Assembly: GCA_964568975.1 (NCBI GenBank)
Contig: CAZMSO010000002.1
Coordinates: 69,280 to 133,279 of the forward strand
Origin: CAZADA01 sp964568975
GTDB taxonomy: Bacteria > Pseudomonadota > Alphaproteobacteria > Caulobacterales > Maricaulaceae
Length of the DNA stretch: 64,000 nucleotides
Reading direction: 5' to 3'
Within the stretch, counting starts at the first letter, position 1, and each line of letters begins with the position of its first letter. The translations under genes and the position numbers were made by a program. Below the pieces are notes generated by a model. The model was given only the letters and a program-made list of their open reading frames with translations, searched no databases and was not told where the DNA came from. Below, one piece after another: positions 1 through 8,999 of this stretch.

Positions 1-246
1 GCGCTGGGCGCGGTCGAGGACCATCATCACCGCGGTGATCGCGGCCATCGCGGGCCGGACGCCGACGACTGCGCCGGGTGCGCGGCGACGGCCGGGGCGA
101 GCGTCGGCTTGGACCCCCGGGGGCCGGGGGCGTTCGCGATCGCGTGGGCGCCGTTAGGCGCTGACGTCGGCTTTGCGCGCCGCGCGCCGCCCACGCGCAA
201 TGGTCATGCGTGGCGGGGCCGCGCGCCGCCGCATCCGCGCGCCTAA
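1..246 (+). CDS. C-terminal fragment of a DUF2946-like protein (start outside window)
   Basis: Frame 1 is open from the window edge to a TAA at 244-246. The translation has a His cluster (EDHHHRG, about residues 6-12), a Cys pair (DCAGCAA, about 27-33) and a tail in which RAPP occurs twice and which ends RGRAPPHPRA. This layout (His stretch, CxxC, repeated RAPP near the end) is what I know from DUF2946 proteins, which often lie next to TonB-dependent receptors for metals, as here. An 81-codon open frame is not rare at this GC content, so the call rests on the motifs and the neighbour. The start codon lies upstream of the window. Confidence 0.4.
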   Translation, partial: ALGAVEDHHHRGDRGHRGPDADDCAGCAATAGASVGLDPRGPGAFAIAWAPLGADVGFARRAPPTRNGHAWRGRAPPHPRA

Positions 247-338
247 ACGCCACACTGTCCATTGCATTGCGGTTTTGACGCAGGTCGCCGCGCGGCCGGG
301 ACGCCGCTGCGGACCGCGACATTGACTGGGGAATTTCA

Positions 339-2414
339 ATGACTCGCTCACTTTTTTTAGCGACGACGGCTGTCTTGGCTGTCGCGCCCGTCGCTTATGC
401 TCAACCCGACGACGGATCCGACGTCGAGGACGTGATCATCGTCACTGGCTCCGGCACCCAAGTGTTCAGCACGGAGGCTTTGCAAGCCGCTGATGTGCTT
501 GATCCGATCGAGATCTTGGAGCGGTTTGACGGCTCGCTCGGCCGGACGCTGGCGGATTTGCCGGGGATCAACACGACGGATTTCGGCCCGGCGGTCGGGC
601 GCCCGATCATTCGCGGCTTGGGCGGTGATCGCGTGCGCATTCTTCAAAACGGCGTCGGCTTGATCGACGCCTCGTCCATCAGCGTCGACCACGCGCCGGC
701 GGTTGATGTGCTGGAGGCGGAGAAAATCGAAGTGCTGCGCGGCCCCGCTGCGATTGCTTATGGCGGCAACGCCGTCGGCGGCGTGGTGAACGTCGTCGAC
801 GGACGCATTCCGTCGGAGGCGGCTGACGGTCTGGTCGATGGCCAACTCTTCGCCGGCTACACCAGCGTTGATGACGGCACGCAATTCGCTGGCCGCGTGC
901 GCAGCGGCGTCGGCCCGGTCGTGTTTCAGGTCGAAGGCTCGCGCCGGGACGCTGATGATTTCGACATTCCAGGCTTCGCCCGCTCCGACATTCTGCGCGC
1001 CATTGAGCCGCTGGAGGATGGCGAAGAGGAGCCGCGCGACACCGTTGAAAACTCTGACTTCACCTTCTCCACTGTCGGCGGCGGCGCGTCCGTGGTTGGC
1101 GATTGGGGCTTTTTCGGCGTCGCCGTGCGCAGCCTGACCTCCGAATACGGCTTGCCCGTCGAGGAGGAGGAAGAAGAGGAGGAGCCCGGCGGTCCCGGCG
1201 AGGCCGAGGAGGAGGAAGGCGGCCTCTTCATTGATCTCGACCAGCTGCGCGTGGACACCCGCGGCGCGCTCAATCTGGATTTCGGCCCCTTCTCTCAGCT
1301 GACGTTTTCGGCCGGCTATTCCGATTATGAGCACGCCGAAGTGGAGCCCAATGGCGAAGTCGGCACGCTGTTTGAGAATGACGGCTTTGAGCTCCGCACC
1401 GCTCTCGTCAATGAGGGCCCAGGACCTTGGAGCGGGACCATCGGCGTTCAAGCTTTCCGCACGGACTTCTCCGCCGCCGGCGAAGAAGCTTTCGTGCCGC
1501 CGACAGTCACCCGCGACGTCGCGGTGTTCGCCGCCCAGCGCTATGATCTTGATCAGTATGGATTTGAGGGCGGCGTGCGGGTGGAGACCCGCGATTTGGA
1601 ATCCGACGGCGTGGACGCAATCAATGACGGCGTCGGCGACGACCGCGATTTCAACACCGTCAGCGCCTCCGTCGGCGCGTTTGTGCGTCCGGCCGCGGGC
1701 GTGTTCGCCGGCTTGAACTTTGCGCGCACGGAACGCGCGCCGACGGATTTAGAGCTCTTCTCCAATGGGCCGCACGCCGCCACGGGCGCCTTTGAGGTCG
1801 GTGATCCGAACCTCGACAAGGAAACGGCGTTGTCCGTCGATGCGACGTTCACGCTCAATCGCGGCGGGTGGCGCGGCCAAGCCGGCGCGTTCTACACCGA
1901 CTACGCCGATTTCATTTTCCTCGCGCCGACGGGCGGGGAAGATCCCGATGAGGGCTTGCCGATCTTCCAATTCTTCCAAGATGACGCGATGCTGTGGGGC
2001 GGTGAAGCGTTCCTGGCGCGCGACATTTTTGAATATGGGGAGTGGACGTTGGTGGGCGACACCACCATCGAATATGTCCGCGGGGAAACCGACACTCTAG
2101 GCGACTTGCCGTTCATTCCACCGCTCCAAGGTATTGTCGGCGCGGAGTTGAATCATTCCTTCGTGGACCTGCGTGCGGAAGTGGAATGGGTGACGGAGCA
2201 GGAAGACACCGCCACCTTCGAGCTGCCGACAGATGGCTTTGCCTTTGTGAACCTGTCGGCGACGGCGCGGCCGTTTAAGGAGCGTGACATCCAGCTGACG
2301 GTGGCGCTTTTGAACCTCGCCGATGAGGAAGGGCGGCTGCACACCTCCCAGCTGAAGGACATCGTGCCCTTGGCGGGCCGCAATGTCCGCGTGGCGTTGT
2401 CGACACGCTTTTAA
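339..2414 (+). CDS. TonB-dependent outer-membrane receptor, ZnuD-like
   Basis: A 691-aa outer-membrane receptor. Residues 1-21 form a signal peptide ending AYA, followed by a TonB-box-like stretch (DVIIVTG, 31-37) and a plug domain at about 55-160. The plug has GRPIIRGLGGDRVRILQNG, a DHAPAVDV segment, IEVLRGPAA and GGVVNVVDGRIP, the pattern of ZnuD-type zinc receptors. The rest is a beta-barrel ending in Arg-Phe. At 275-294 lies a Glu-rich loop, just before a FIDLDQLRVD strand, where ZnuD-type proteins usually carry a His/acidic metal-binding loop; here the loop has no His. The ATG at 339 has GGGGA about 8 nt upstream. The substrate (zinc or another divalent metal) is inferred from family similarity only. 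Confidence 0.85.
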   Translation: MTRSLFLATTAVLAVAPVAYAQPDDGSDVEDVIIVTGSGTQVFSTEALQAADVLDPIEILERFDGSLGRTLADLPGINTTDFGPAVGRPIIRGLGGDRVRILQNGVGLIDASSISVDHAPAVDVLEAEKIEVLRGPAAIAYGGNAVGGVVNVVDGRIPSEAADGLVDGQLFAGYTSVDDGTQFAGRVRSGVGPVVFQVEGSRRDADDFDIPGFARSDILRAIEPLEDGEEEPRDTVENSDFTFSTVGGGASVVGDWGFFGVAVRSLTSEYGLPVEEEEEEEEPGGPGEAEEEEGGLFIDLDQLRVDTRGALNLDFGPFSQLTFSAGYSDYEHAEVEPNGEVGTLFENDGFELRTALVNEGPGPWSGTIGVQAFRTDFSAAGEEAFVPPTVTRDVAVFAAQRYDLDQYGFEGGVRVETRDLESDGVDAINDGVGDDRDFNTVSASVGAFVRPAAGVFAGLNFARTERAPTDLELFSNGPHAATGAFEVGDPNLDKETALSVDATFTLNRGGWRGQAGAFYTDYADFIFLAPTGGEDPDEGLPIFQFFQDDAMLWGGEAFLARDIFEYGEWTLVGDTTIEYVRGETDTLGDLPFIPPLQGIVGAELNHSFVDLRAEVEWVTEQEDTATFELPTDGFAFVNLSATARPFKERDIQLTVALLNLADEEGRLHTSQLKDIVPLAGRNVRVALSTRF

Positions 2415-2603
2415 GGCGTCGCGACCGGGTGAGGGACGAGGGGCGAGGACGCGCGTCGGCGCGGCCTCGCTTCGCGGCTTCGCGCATCGCGCCTCCTCTT
2501 CCTTTGGGCGCTGCGGGGTCGCGCTGCATGTTTCGGCCCCCTCACGCCGACGGCGCCTCTTGCAGGGACCCCGCGCATCCCCCATAACGGATGCACCAAC
2601 AAC

Positions 2604-2609
2604 AAGGAG
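2604..2609 (+). promoter_or_regulatory. Shine-Dalgarno that decides the miaB start
   Basis: AAGGAG lies 7 nt before a GTG at 2617 that is in frame with miaB. The ATGs further down (2644 and 2713) have no comparable ribosome-binding site at normal spacing. Confidence 0.6.
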
Positions 2610-2616
2610 TCGCGCG

Positions 2617-4116
2617 GTGTGTCCGCGCCGCTGTCCACACGGCATGATCGACGCAGCCCCGCGCGCCGAACCGGCTCGATGTCCCGATGGGGACGCCGCG
2701 ACTCCGCTCCCCATGAAGCGTCTGTTCATCAAGACGTATGGCTGTCAGATGAATGTCTATGACAGCGCGCGCATGCGCGATTTGCTCGCGCCGCTGGGCT
2801 ATCAGCCTGTAGACGCGCCGGATGACGCGGATCTGGTGGTGCTCAACACCTGTCATATCCGCGAAAAGGCCGCGGAGAAAATGTACTCCGAGCTCGGCCG
2901 ACTGCGTCCGCTCAAGGCGGCGCGGGCGGCGCGTGCGACGGAGCGCGGGCCCATGACGCTTGTGGTTGCGGGTTGCGTGGCCCAGGCCGAGGGCGAGGAG
3001 ATCCGCCGCCGCGCGCCCGTGGTGGACCTGGTCGTGGGGCCGCAAGCCTATCACCACTTGCCGGAATTGATCGCGCGCGCCCACCGCGCGCGCGGCGAAG
3101 CGCTGGCCGTGGATTTCAACGTCGAGGCGAAGTTCGATCAGCTGCCGACGCCCCGGGCGGAGGGGCCGACGGCGTTTGTGACGGTGCAAGAGGGCTGCGA
3201 CAAGTTCTGCACGTTCTGTGTCGTGCCCTACACACGCGGCGCGGAGTGGTCGCGTCCTGTGGACCAGATCGCGGCGGAGGCGCGCGCGCTCGTCGCCCAG
3301 GGCGTGCGCGAGATCACGCTTTTGGGCCAGAACGTGAACGCTTATCATGGCGCGGCGCCGGCGGGAGATCCCGGCGGCCGGCGGGTGTGGGGTCTTGGCG
3401 CGCTTGTGCGGCATTTGGCGCGCATTGACGGGTTGGAGCGCATCCGCTTCACAACGAGCCATCCCCGCGACATGGATGAGGATCTCATCGCAGCCTTCGC
3501 GGATGAGCCGAAGCTGATGCCTTATCTGCACTTGCCGTTGCAGGCGGGCTCAGACCGCGTGCTGAAGGCGATGAATCGCGGCCATACGCTTGCGACGTAT
3601 CTCGACATTGTCGCGCGGGTGCGCGCCGCGCGGCCGGACATTGCGATCTCTGGCGATTTTATCGTGGGTTTTCCGGGCGAGAGCGATGCTGATTTTGACG
3701 CGACACTCGAGGCGGTGAGGGCTGTGGGCTACGCCCAAGCATTTTCGTTTAAGTATTCCGTGCGCCCGGGCACCCCGGCCGCCGGCGCGCCCGGACGCGT
3801 TCGCGAGGATGTGAAGGCTGCGCGCTTGGCGCGGCTTCAGGCCCTGCTCAACGAGCAGCAGACACGGTTTAATCACGGTCAAATCGGGCGGCGTTTGCCG
3901 GTGCTGGTGGAAAAACCAGGCGCCCGCGAGGGCCAGCTACACGGCCGCAGCCCCTACCTCCAGGCGGTGCATGTGGACGGTCCCGCGACGCTTTTGGGTG
4001 CGCTTGTGGAGGTCGAGGTGACGGGCGCGACCCGCAACAGCCTCACGGGCCGTCTTGTGTGCGATCACGATGCGGCGGCGGGCCTGCGACCGGCGACGGA
4101 GGGCGCTCCGGCTTGA
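2617..4116 (+). CDS. miaB: tRNA-2-methylthio-N6-dimethylallyladenosine synthase MiaB
   Basis: Radical-SAM methylthiotransferase that modifies A37 of tRNAs reading UNN codons. The N-terminal UPF0004 domain has its three cluster cysteines in TYGCQMN, LNTCHIRE and VAGCVAQ. The radical-SAM triad CxxxCxxC is in CDKFCTFC, and a TRAM domain closes the protein. The GTG at 2617 gives 499 aa and is chosen for its AAGGAG site. Family alignment would also allow ATG 2713 (467 aa, MKRLFIKTYG), so residues 2-32 may be an untranslated or non-conserved extension. The stop overlaps the phoH start. Confidence 0.95.
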   Translation: MCPRRCPHGMIDAAPRAEPARCPDGDAATPLPMKRLFIKTYGCQMNVYDSARMRDLLAPLGYQPVDAPDDADLVVLNTCHIREKAAEKMYSELGRLRPLKAARAARATERGPMTLVVAGCVAQAEGEEIRRRAPVVDLVVGPQAYHHLPELIARAHRARGEALAVDFNVEAKFDQLPTPRAEGPTAFVTVQEGCDKFCTFCVVPYTRGAEWSRPVDQIAAEARALVAQGVREITLLGQNVNAYHGAAPAGDPGGRRVWGLGALVRHLARIDGLERIRFTTSHPRDMDEDLIAAFADEPKLMPYLHLPLQAGSDRVLKAMNRGHTLATYLDIVARVRAARPDIAISGDFIVGFPGESDADFDATLEAVRAVGYAQAFSFKYSVRPGTPAAGAPGRVREDVKAARLARLQALLNEQQTRFNHGQIGRRLPVLVEKPGAREGQLHGRSPYLQAVHVDGPATLLGALVEVEVTGATRNSLTGRLVCDHDAAAGLRPATEGAPA

Positions 4117-5177
4117 GCGACAAACCGCGAGCTGAGCGCAGACGCGCGCCGGTGGAGACCGTGCCGGTGGAGGATCCCGGGCATTTGCGCGCGCTCGCGG
4201 GGCCCCATGATGCGCATTTGGCGGCGTTGGAAGATGTGCTCAATGTGCGCCTTGAGGCGCCGGGCGGCGGCGTGCGCATCTCTGGCGCTGCGGACGACCG
4301 GGCGCGCGCGCGGCTGGTGCTGACGCAATTGCGCGCGGATGTGGAAAGCGGCGTGGTGTTGAGCGCGGATGATTGCGCGGCCGCGGCGCGGCGGATTCTC
4401 ACCGACGGCGCCGCGGGGGACGACGGCGTCGTGCGCATCGGCGCGAAGAGCTTTCGCGGCCGAACCGACGCCCAGCACCAGTATTTGGCGGCGTTGGCGG
4501 ATGAAGCGACGCCGCTTGTGTTCGGCGTCGGGCCGGCGGGTACGGGTAAGACATTTCTCGCCGTCGTTTATGGCGCGGCGTTGCTGGCGGCGGGCAAGGT
4601 CGAGCGTCTTATCGTCGCGCGCCCAGCCGTGGAGGCGGGTGAAAAGCTTGGCTATCTGCCGGGGGATCTGACGGAAAAGGTCGATCCTTACATGCTGCCG
4701 ATTTGGGACGCGCTGCGCGAAAGCCTCGGCCAACGCGTGGTGGAGAAGCGCCGCGAGGACGGCGGCGTCGAAGTCGCGCCGCTGGCGTTCATGCGCGGGC
4801 GCACCTTGCGCGACGCGTTCGTGATTGTCGATGAAGCGCAAAACGCCACCGTCAGCCAAATGCAAATGGTGCTCACGCGCATTGGCGAGGGCGCGCGCAT
4901 GGTCGTGACGGGCGATCCGAGCCAAGTGGATCTGCCTGTCAGCCGGCCCGGCCGCGATGGGCGCGAGGGCGAACGCTCCGGTCTCGCGCACGCGCTGCGC
5001 ATCCTCGACGGGGTGGAGGGGGTTGCGGCGGTGCGCTTCACTAAGGCGGATGTGCAGCGCCACCCCCTTGTTGGGCGGATTATCGAGGCTTATGCGCGCG
5101 ACGCCGACGGCGTCCAACCGCAGAAAAAACGCAGCGCCGCGCCTTTCGCCGCGAAGGGCGGCGTCGGTTCGTCATGA
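4113..5177 (+). CDS. phoH: PhoH family ATPase
   Basis: Cytoplasmic P-loop ATPase of the PhoH/YbeZ family, which works with YbeY in RNA metabolism. Walker A is GPAGTGKT, and Walker B is in AFVIVDEAQN with the PhoH-typical ARPAVEAGEKLGYLPGD segment between them. The N-terminal 110 residues are the KH-like region. I chose the TTG at 4113, which overlaps the miaB TGA as TTGA and has GGAGG at about 10 nt; this gives 354 aa, normal for the family. An upstream in-frame ATG at 4059 would lie inside miaB and add unconserved residues. Its stop overlaps ybeY as ATGA. Confidence 0.93.
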   Translation: MSDKPRAERRRAPVETVPVEDPGHLRALAGPHDAHLAALEDVLNVRLEAPGGGVRISGAADDRARARLVLTQLRADVESGVVLSADDCAAAARRILTDGAAGDDGVVRIGAKSFRGRTDAQHQYLAALADEATPLVFGVGPAGTGKTFLAVVYGAALLAAGKVERLIVARPAVEAGEKLGYLPGDLTEKVDPYMLPIWDALRESLGQRVVEKRREDGGVEVAPLAFMRGRTLRDAFVIVDEAQNATVSQMQMVLTRIGEGARMVVTGDPSQVDLPVSRPGRDGREGERSGLAHALRILDGVEGVAAVRFTKADVQRHPLVGRIIEAYARDADGVQPQKKRSAAPFAAKGGVGSS

Positions 5178-5824
5178 CGGCGGACGCGACTTCCACGGCG
5201 ACCCAAGCGCCGGCCCTGGACCCCCCGCCCCATGCGGTCGTGCGTCACGCCGGCGATTGGTCGCGCTTCGACGCCGATATGGAGGCGCTGACGGCGGCGG
5301 CGTTGGCGGCGGCCGCGGCGGCGCTGGACGACGCCTCCTCAGGTGCTGGATCGCCGCGTCGCGGGGGGGAGACGGCCGTCGTTTTCGCCGATGACGCCCT
5401 CGTGCGCGCGCTTAACGCCCGCTATCGCGGCAAAGACGCCGCCACCAACGTTCTCGCCTTCCCCGCCGCGACGGAGCCGCAGGCCCATGATGACGTCCCT
5501 TTGGGCGACGTCGTCCTGGCGGTGGAGACAATTTGGGCTGAAGCCGCCGCCCAGCGCGTGGACCCGCGCGATCACCTTACGCATCTGATCATTCACGGCT
5601 ATTTGCATTTGCAAGGATATGACCACCAAACCGATGATAAAGCCCGCCTTATGGAAGGGGTGGAGCGCGCTGCGCTCGCCCGCCTCGGTCGACCTGACCC
5701 TTATGCCGGCGACCGCGAACGCCGCGACGCCGCACCGCGCTCTGGCGATGGCGGCGCCGACCCGCACGCCGCGGCCGCCGAGGCGAGCGCGCCGGTCGTT
5801 GTTGCGGGGGGCGATGGTGAGTGA
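5174..5824 (+). CDS. ybeY: Endoribonuclease YbeY
   Basis: Zinc-dependent endoribonuclease for 16S rRNA 3'-end maturation and ribosome quality control. The metal site HGYLHLQGYDH (HxxxHxxxxxH) is at about residues 138-148, preceded by the conserved DAATNVLAFP and LGDVVLA segments. At 216 aa it is longer than E. coli YbeY (about 155); the extra length is a Pro/Ala/Asp-rich C-terminal tail after DRERRDA that looks disordered. Start ATG overlaps the phoH stop by 4 nt, and the 3' end overlaps corC by 11 nt, so the genes are probably translationally coupled. Confidence 0.93.
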   Translation: MTADATSTATQAPALDPPPHAVVRHAGDWSRFDADMEALTAAALAAAAAALDDASSGAGSPRRGGETAVVFADDALVRALNARYRGKDAATNVLAFPAATEPQAHDDVPLGDVVLAVETIWAEAAAQRVDPRDHLTHLIIHGYLHLQGYDHQTDDKARLMEGVERAALARLGRPDPYAGDRERRDAAPRSGDGGADPHAAAAEASAPVVVAGGDGE

Positions 5825-6746
5825 GGCCGGCGAGCGGTCCTGGTGGGCGCGGCTCACAGCATGGCTCACAGCGCGGCTTGCGGGCGCGCGCGGCGCGGGC
5901 GGGGACGCCGCCGCGGCCGCAGAGGGCGGCGGCGGCCGGCTCTTGGCTTGGCCGCCGGGGGTTGATGCGCCCACGCCGCAAGCCCGCGCGCGTCTGATTA
6001 ATGCAGCCTTGTTCGACCGGTTGCGGGTGGAGGATGTCATGGTGCCGCGCGCCGACATTGTCGCGGTCGATGTGGACGCCACCCTAAAGGAGGTGGCTCA
6101 AGTGTTTGCGCAGAACCCGCACTCGCGCGTGCCGGTGTTTCGCGAGACCTTGGACGATCCCTTGGGCATGGTGCACATCAAAGACGTGGTGCGCCATTTG
6201 GCGCCGAGCGTCGGCAACGGCCATGAACATGGCGACCTGAAAATCCTAGAGCGCATCCGCCGGCCCGTCCTGTTCGCGCCGCCGTCGATGCCGGCGGCGG
6301 ACTTGCTGTTCAAAATGCAAAGCCGGCGCGTGCATATGGCGCTTGTCGTCGATGAATTTGGCGGGACGGACGGCCTGGTGACGCTTGAAGATCTCGTGGA
6401 AGAAATTGTTGGCGACATCGAAGACGAACACGATTCCGACACCGGGCCTTTAGTGCGCACGCGCGGTCCGGCGTGCTGGGAGGTGGATGCGCGCTGCGAC
6501 ATCCACGAGTTCGAAGCGATCATTAAGCGCGATTTGGCCAGCGATGACGTGACAGAGGAGGTGGACACGCTCGGGGGCTTAGTGTTCACGCTTGTGGGGC
6601 GTGTGCCGGAGCGGGGCGAGGTGATCCGCCATCCCGCGGGTGTGGAGTTTGAAGTGTCCGACGCTGATCCTCGCCGGATTAAACGCCTTTTGGTGCGGGT
6701 CCAACCGCCGGCGCGGGCGAGCCTTGAGAGCGACGCCGCGCCATGA
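5814..6746 (+). CDS. corC: CorC/HlyC family CBS-domain protein
   Basis: 310-aa soluble protein with a CBS pair (VEDVMVPRADIVAVD and the HSRVPVFRE half, then the RRPVLFAPPSMPAADLL half with VDEFGGTDGLVTLEDLVEEIVGDI) and a C-terminal CorC_HlyC domain (about 225-300, containing DTLGGLVFTLVGRVP). Family members are linked to magnesium/cobalt efflux or transporter regulation. The ATG at 5814 lies inside the last codons of ybeY. The C-terminal ATGA overlap leads into lnt. The miaB-phoH-ybeY-corC-lnt order is a standard proteobacterial operon. Confidence 0.9.
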   Translation: MVSEAGERSWWARLTAWLTARLAGARGAGGDAAAAAEGGGGRLLAWPPGVDAPTPQARARLINAALFDRLRVEDVMVPRADIVAVDVDATLKEVAQVFAQNPHSRVPVFRETLDDPLGMVHIKDVVRHLAPSVGNGHEHGDLKILERIRRPVLFAPPSMPAADLLFKMQSRRVHMALVVDEFGGTDGLVTLEDLVEEIVGDIEDEHDSDTGPLVRTRGPACWEVDARCDIHEFEAIIKRDLASDDVTEEVDTLGGLVFTLVGRVPERGEVIRHPAGVEFEVSDADPRRIKRLLVRVQPPARASLESDAAP

Positions 6747-8374
6747 CGATTGCGCGCGCGCCTGCGCCCGGTGTGACGCGCATGGCGGGCGCTTTCGCCC
6801 GATTGAACGGCCGTCAAGCCGGTTTTCTCGCTTTTGTTCTGGGGGGCGTCGCGGCCACGGGCCATGCGCCTTTGCACGCCTGGCCGGCGACGGCTGTGGC
6901 CCTGGTCGGGCTGGTGTGGCTGCTGGATGCGGCGTGTGCGCTTGATAAGAATCTGAAAGCGGCGTTCTGGCGCGGCTGGTGTTTCGGCGTCGGCTATTTT
7001 TTGGCGGGCACGTGGTGGGTGGCGTCGGCGTTTGTGGTGCGCGGGCCGGAGTTTGCGCCCTTTGCGCCCTTTGGCGCGGCGGCGCTGGCGTTAGGGCTTG
7101 CGCTTTTTCATGGCGGGGCGGCGGCCCTAGCGGGCGCGTTTTGGCGCGACGGGCCGCGGCGCATCGCGGTGTTCGCCGTGGCGTTCGCCCTGTTTGAGTA
7201 TCTGCGCGGCTTCGTGCTGTCGGGCTTTCCGTGGAACGTGTTCGGGCATGTGTGGCCGGCGGGTGGGCCGATGTCGCAATCGGCGGCGTTTTTCGGGGTG
7301 TGGGGCCTGACCTTAGTGACGCTTTACGCTTTTGCGGCGCCGGCGGCGCTGTTGGGGCCGAACCCGTCGCGGATTCCGCGCTGGGCGCCGACGGCGGCGG
7401 CCTTCGCGGTTTTGGCGTTCGTGTTCGCTGCGGGCGTGGGGCGGTTAAGCGACGCCGCCGACGCCTTTGCGCCGGGGGTGCGCTTGCGGGTGATCCAAGC
7501 GGATCTGACGGAAGCTGACAAATGGCGCGGCGACGGACGCGTGCGCGTGCTGGAGCATTATTTGGCGCTGTCGGCGCGCGAGGGGCTGGAGACACGCACC
7601 CACATCGTCTGGCCGGAAGGGGCGCTGCCGTTTCCGATTTTGGAATCGCCGCCGGCGCTCAACCGGCTGGCGGAGGTGTTTGACGACGAGCAGATGCTGC
7701 TCATGGGCTCAGCCCGGCGCGAGCCTGATGATCCCGCGCGTTTGACAGTTTACAATTCGTTTTTGGCGCTGGCGTTTCGCGGCGGTTCGCCCTTTCCGGA
7801 AATGATTTACGACAAATCCAAGCTCGTGCCGTTCGGCGAGTTTCTGCCCTTGAGCGGCGTGATGGAGCGCATGGGCCTGGCGACATTGTCGCGGCGCTTG
7901 CCCGGCGGCTTTACGCCGGGGCCCGGTCCAGCGACGGTGCCGATCACCGGCGCGCCGCCCGCGGCGCCGCAGATCTGTTATGAGACGATTTTCCCTGGAT
8001 TTACCCCGCGTGGGCAAGATCGGCCCGCGTGGATCATTAATGTGTCGAATGACGGCTGGTATGGCGACACCGCTGGGCCGCGCCAGCATTTGAACCAAGC
8101 ACGCTATCGCGCGATTGAAGAGGGCGTTCCCCTGGTGCGGGCGGCGACAGGCGGCGTCTCAGCGGTTATCGACCCCTATGGCCGGTTGCCGGAGGCCATG
8201 CAGCTCCCCTTCAAGGAGGACGGCGTGCTGGACGCGCCGCTGCCGGCGGCGTTAGCGCCGACGCTTTACGCTTTGGTCGGCGATGCGGTGTTTGCGTTGT
8301 TGTTCACGGGCTTAGCGCTGACGGCGCGGCGTCCGCGGGCGGGGCGCCAGTCGCCCGCTTGGAAAGCACATTAG
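6743..8374 (+). CDS. lnt: Apolipoprotein N-acyltransferase Lnt
   Basis: Inner-membrane enzyme that adds the third acyl chain to lipoproteins. The first 230 or so residues hold about six to seven hydrophobic helices; the rest is a periplasmic nitrilase domain. The catalytic Glu is in VWPEGALPFP, the Lys in YDKSKLVPFGEFLP and the nucleophile Cys in QICYETIFPG. The last helix is near the C-terminus (LYALVGDAVFALLFTGLAL). Length 543 aa is normal. ATG overlaps the corC stop as ATGA, so it is the last gene of the miaB operon. Confidence 0.95.
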   Translation: MTIARAPAPGVTRMAGAFARLNGRQAGFLAFVLGGVAATGHAPLHAWPATAVALVGLVWLLDAACALDKNLKAAFWRGWCFGVGYFLAGTWWVASAFVVRGPEFAPFAPFGAAALALGLALFHGGAAALAGAFWRDGPRRIAVFAVAFALFEYLRGFVLSGFPWNVFGHVWPAGGPMSQSAAFFGVWGLTLVTLYAFAAPAALLGPNPSRIPRWAPTAAAFAVLAFVFAAGVGRLSDAADAFAPGVRLRVIQADLTEADKWRGDGRVRVLEHYLALSAREGLETRTHIVWPEGALPFPILESPPALNRLAEVFDDEQMLLMGSARREPDDPARLTVYNSFLALAFRGGSPFPEMIYDKSKLVPFGEFLPLSGVMERMGLATLSRRLPGGFTPGPGPATVPITGAPPAAPQICYETIFPGFTPRGQDRPAWIINVSNDGWYGDTAGPRQHLNQARYRAIEEGVPLVRAATGGVSAVIDPYGRLPEAMQLPFKEDGVLDAPLPAALAPTLYALVGDAVFALLFTGLALTARRPRAGRQSPAWKAH

Positions 8375-8410
8375 TTTTACAACGTTTAAAAACCGCCGTA
8401 ATATAGCTAA

Positions 8411-8448
8411 TTGCAGCCAATGGTTGCGTAAAGCGTTTTGCAACCAAT
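8411..8448. promoter_or_regulatory. Three half-site operator candidate before the XRE gene
   Basis: In an AT-rich 92-bp gap after lnt, TTGCAGCCAAT (8411-8421) and TTGCAACCAAT (8438-8448) are direct repeats differing at one base, and GGTTGC (8422-8427) between them is an inverted copy. GGTTGC also pairs with GCAACC (8440-8445). This spacing next to an XRE-type regulator suggests an autoregulatory operator; that role is inferred. Confidence 0.45.
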
Positions 8449-8466
8449 AAAGCGAAAAACAGAGTA

Positions 8467-8904
8467 ATGGCAGGTTCCATGCAAGTAACAGTTAGGTCAC
8501 CGAACCCAATAGACGTGCACGTGGGTTCGCGGGTACGTCTTCGCCGTTTATTGGTTGGAATGAGTCAGGATAAACTTGGCGACGAGCTGGGTGTGACTTT
8601 TCAACAAGTCCAGAAATATGAGCGCGGCGCGAATCGAATTGGTGCGAGCCGGCTCTTTCAGATGGCCAGAGTTTTATCCGTGCCCATCTCTTTCTTCTTC
8701 GAGGGGATGGAAGACACGACCGCCACGGGATTTGCTGAAGGCGACCAAACACCACTTGTAGACGACTTCATCAATAGCCCCGAAGGCGTGGCCCTGGCGG
8801 CGGCGTTTTCGCGGATTCGCGATTCCCGTGTGCGCCGGCGCGTGCTGGAGCTGGTGCGGGTGCTCGCCGACGGCGACGGGTCGGAGGCCGGCGACGGCGA
8901 GTGA
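8467..8904 (+). CDS. XRE-family transcriptional regulator
   Basis: 145-aa protein with a Cro/CI-type helix-turn-helix at about residues 20-75 (VGSRVRLRRLLVGMSQDKLG, then VTFQQVQKYERGANRIGASRL) and a C-terminal tail rich in Arg and acidic residues. It matches the small HTH regulators that many Alphaproteobacteria carry between lnt and metK. The targets are unknown. Start ATG 8467 has no strong ribosome-binding site; ATG 8479 is an alternative. The upstream repeats suggest it controls itself. Confidence 0.85.
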   Translation: MAGSMQVTVRSPNPIDVHVGSRVRLRRLLVGMSQDKLGDELGVTFQQVQKYERGANRIGASRLFQMARVLSVPISFFFEGMEDTTATGFAEGDQTPLVDDFINSPEGVALAAAFSRIRDSRVRRRVLELVRVLADGDGSEAGDGE

Positions 8905-8999
8905 CTGCCGCCGATCTGCGGCGCGGCGGCTTTGATCATCCCTTTCCTGGGCGGCGAAAAGCGTCCTGCCTCCCTTGCGGAGGCGGCGCGCATCGGCTT

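Noticed and set aside
357..1451. 364-codon minus-strand frame
   Set aside because: Fully antisense to the TonB-dependent receptor, with no family motif; long antisense frames are usual at this GC content.
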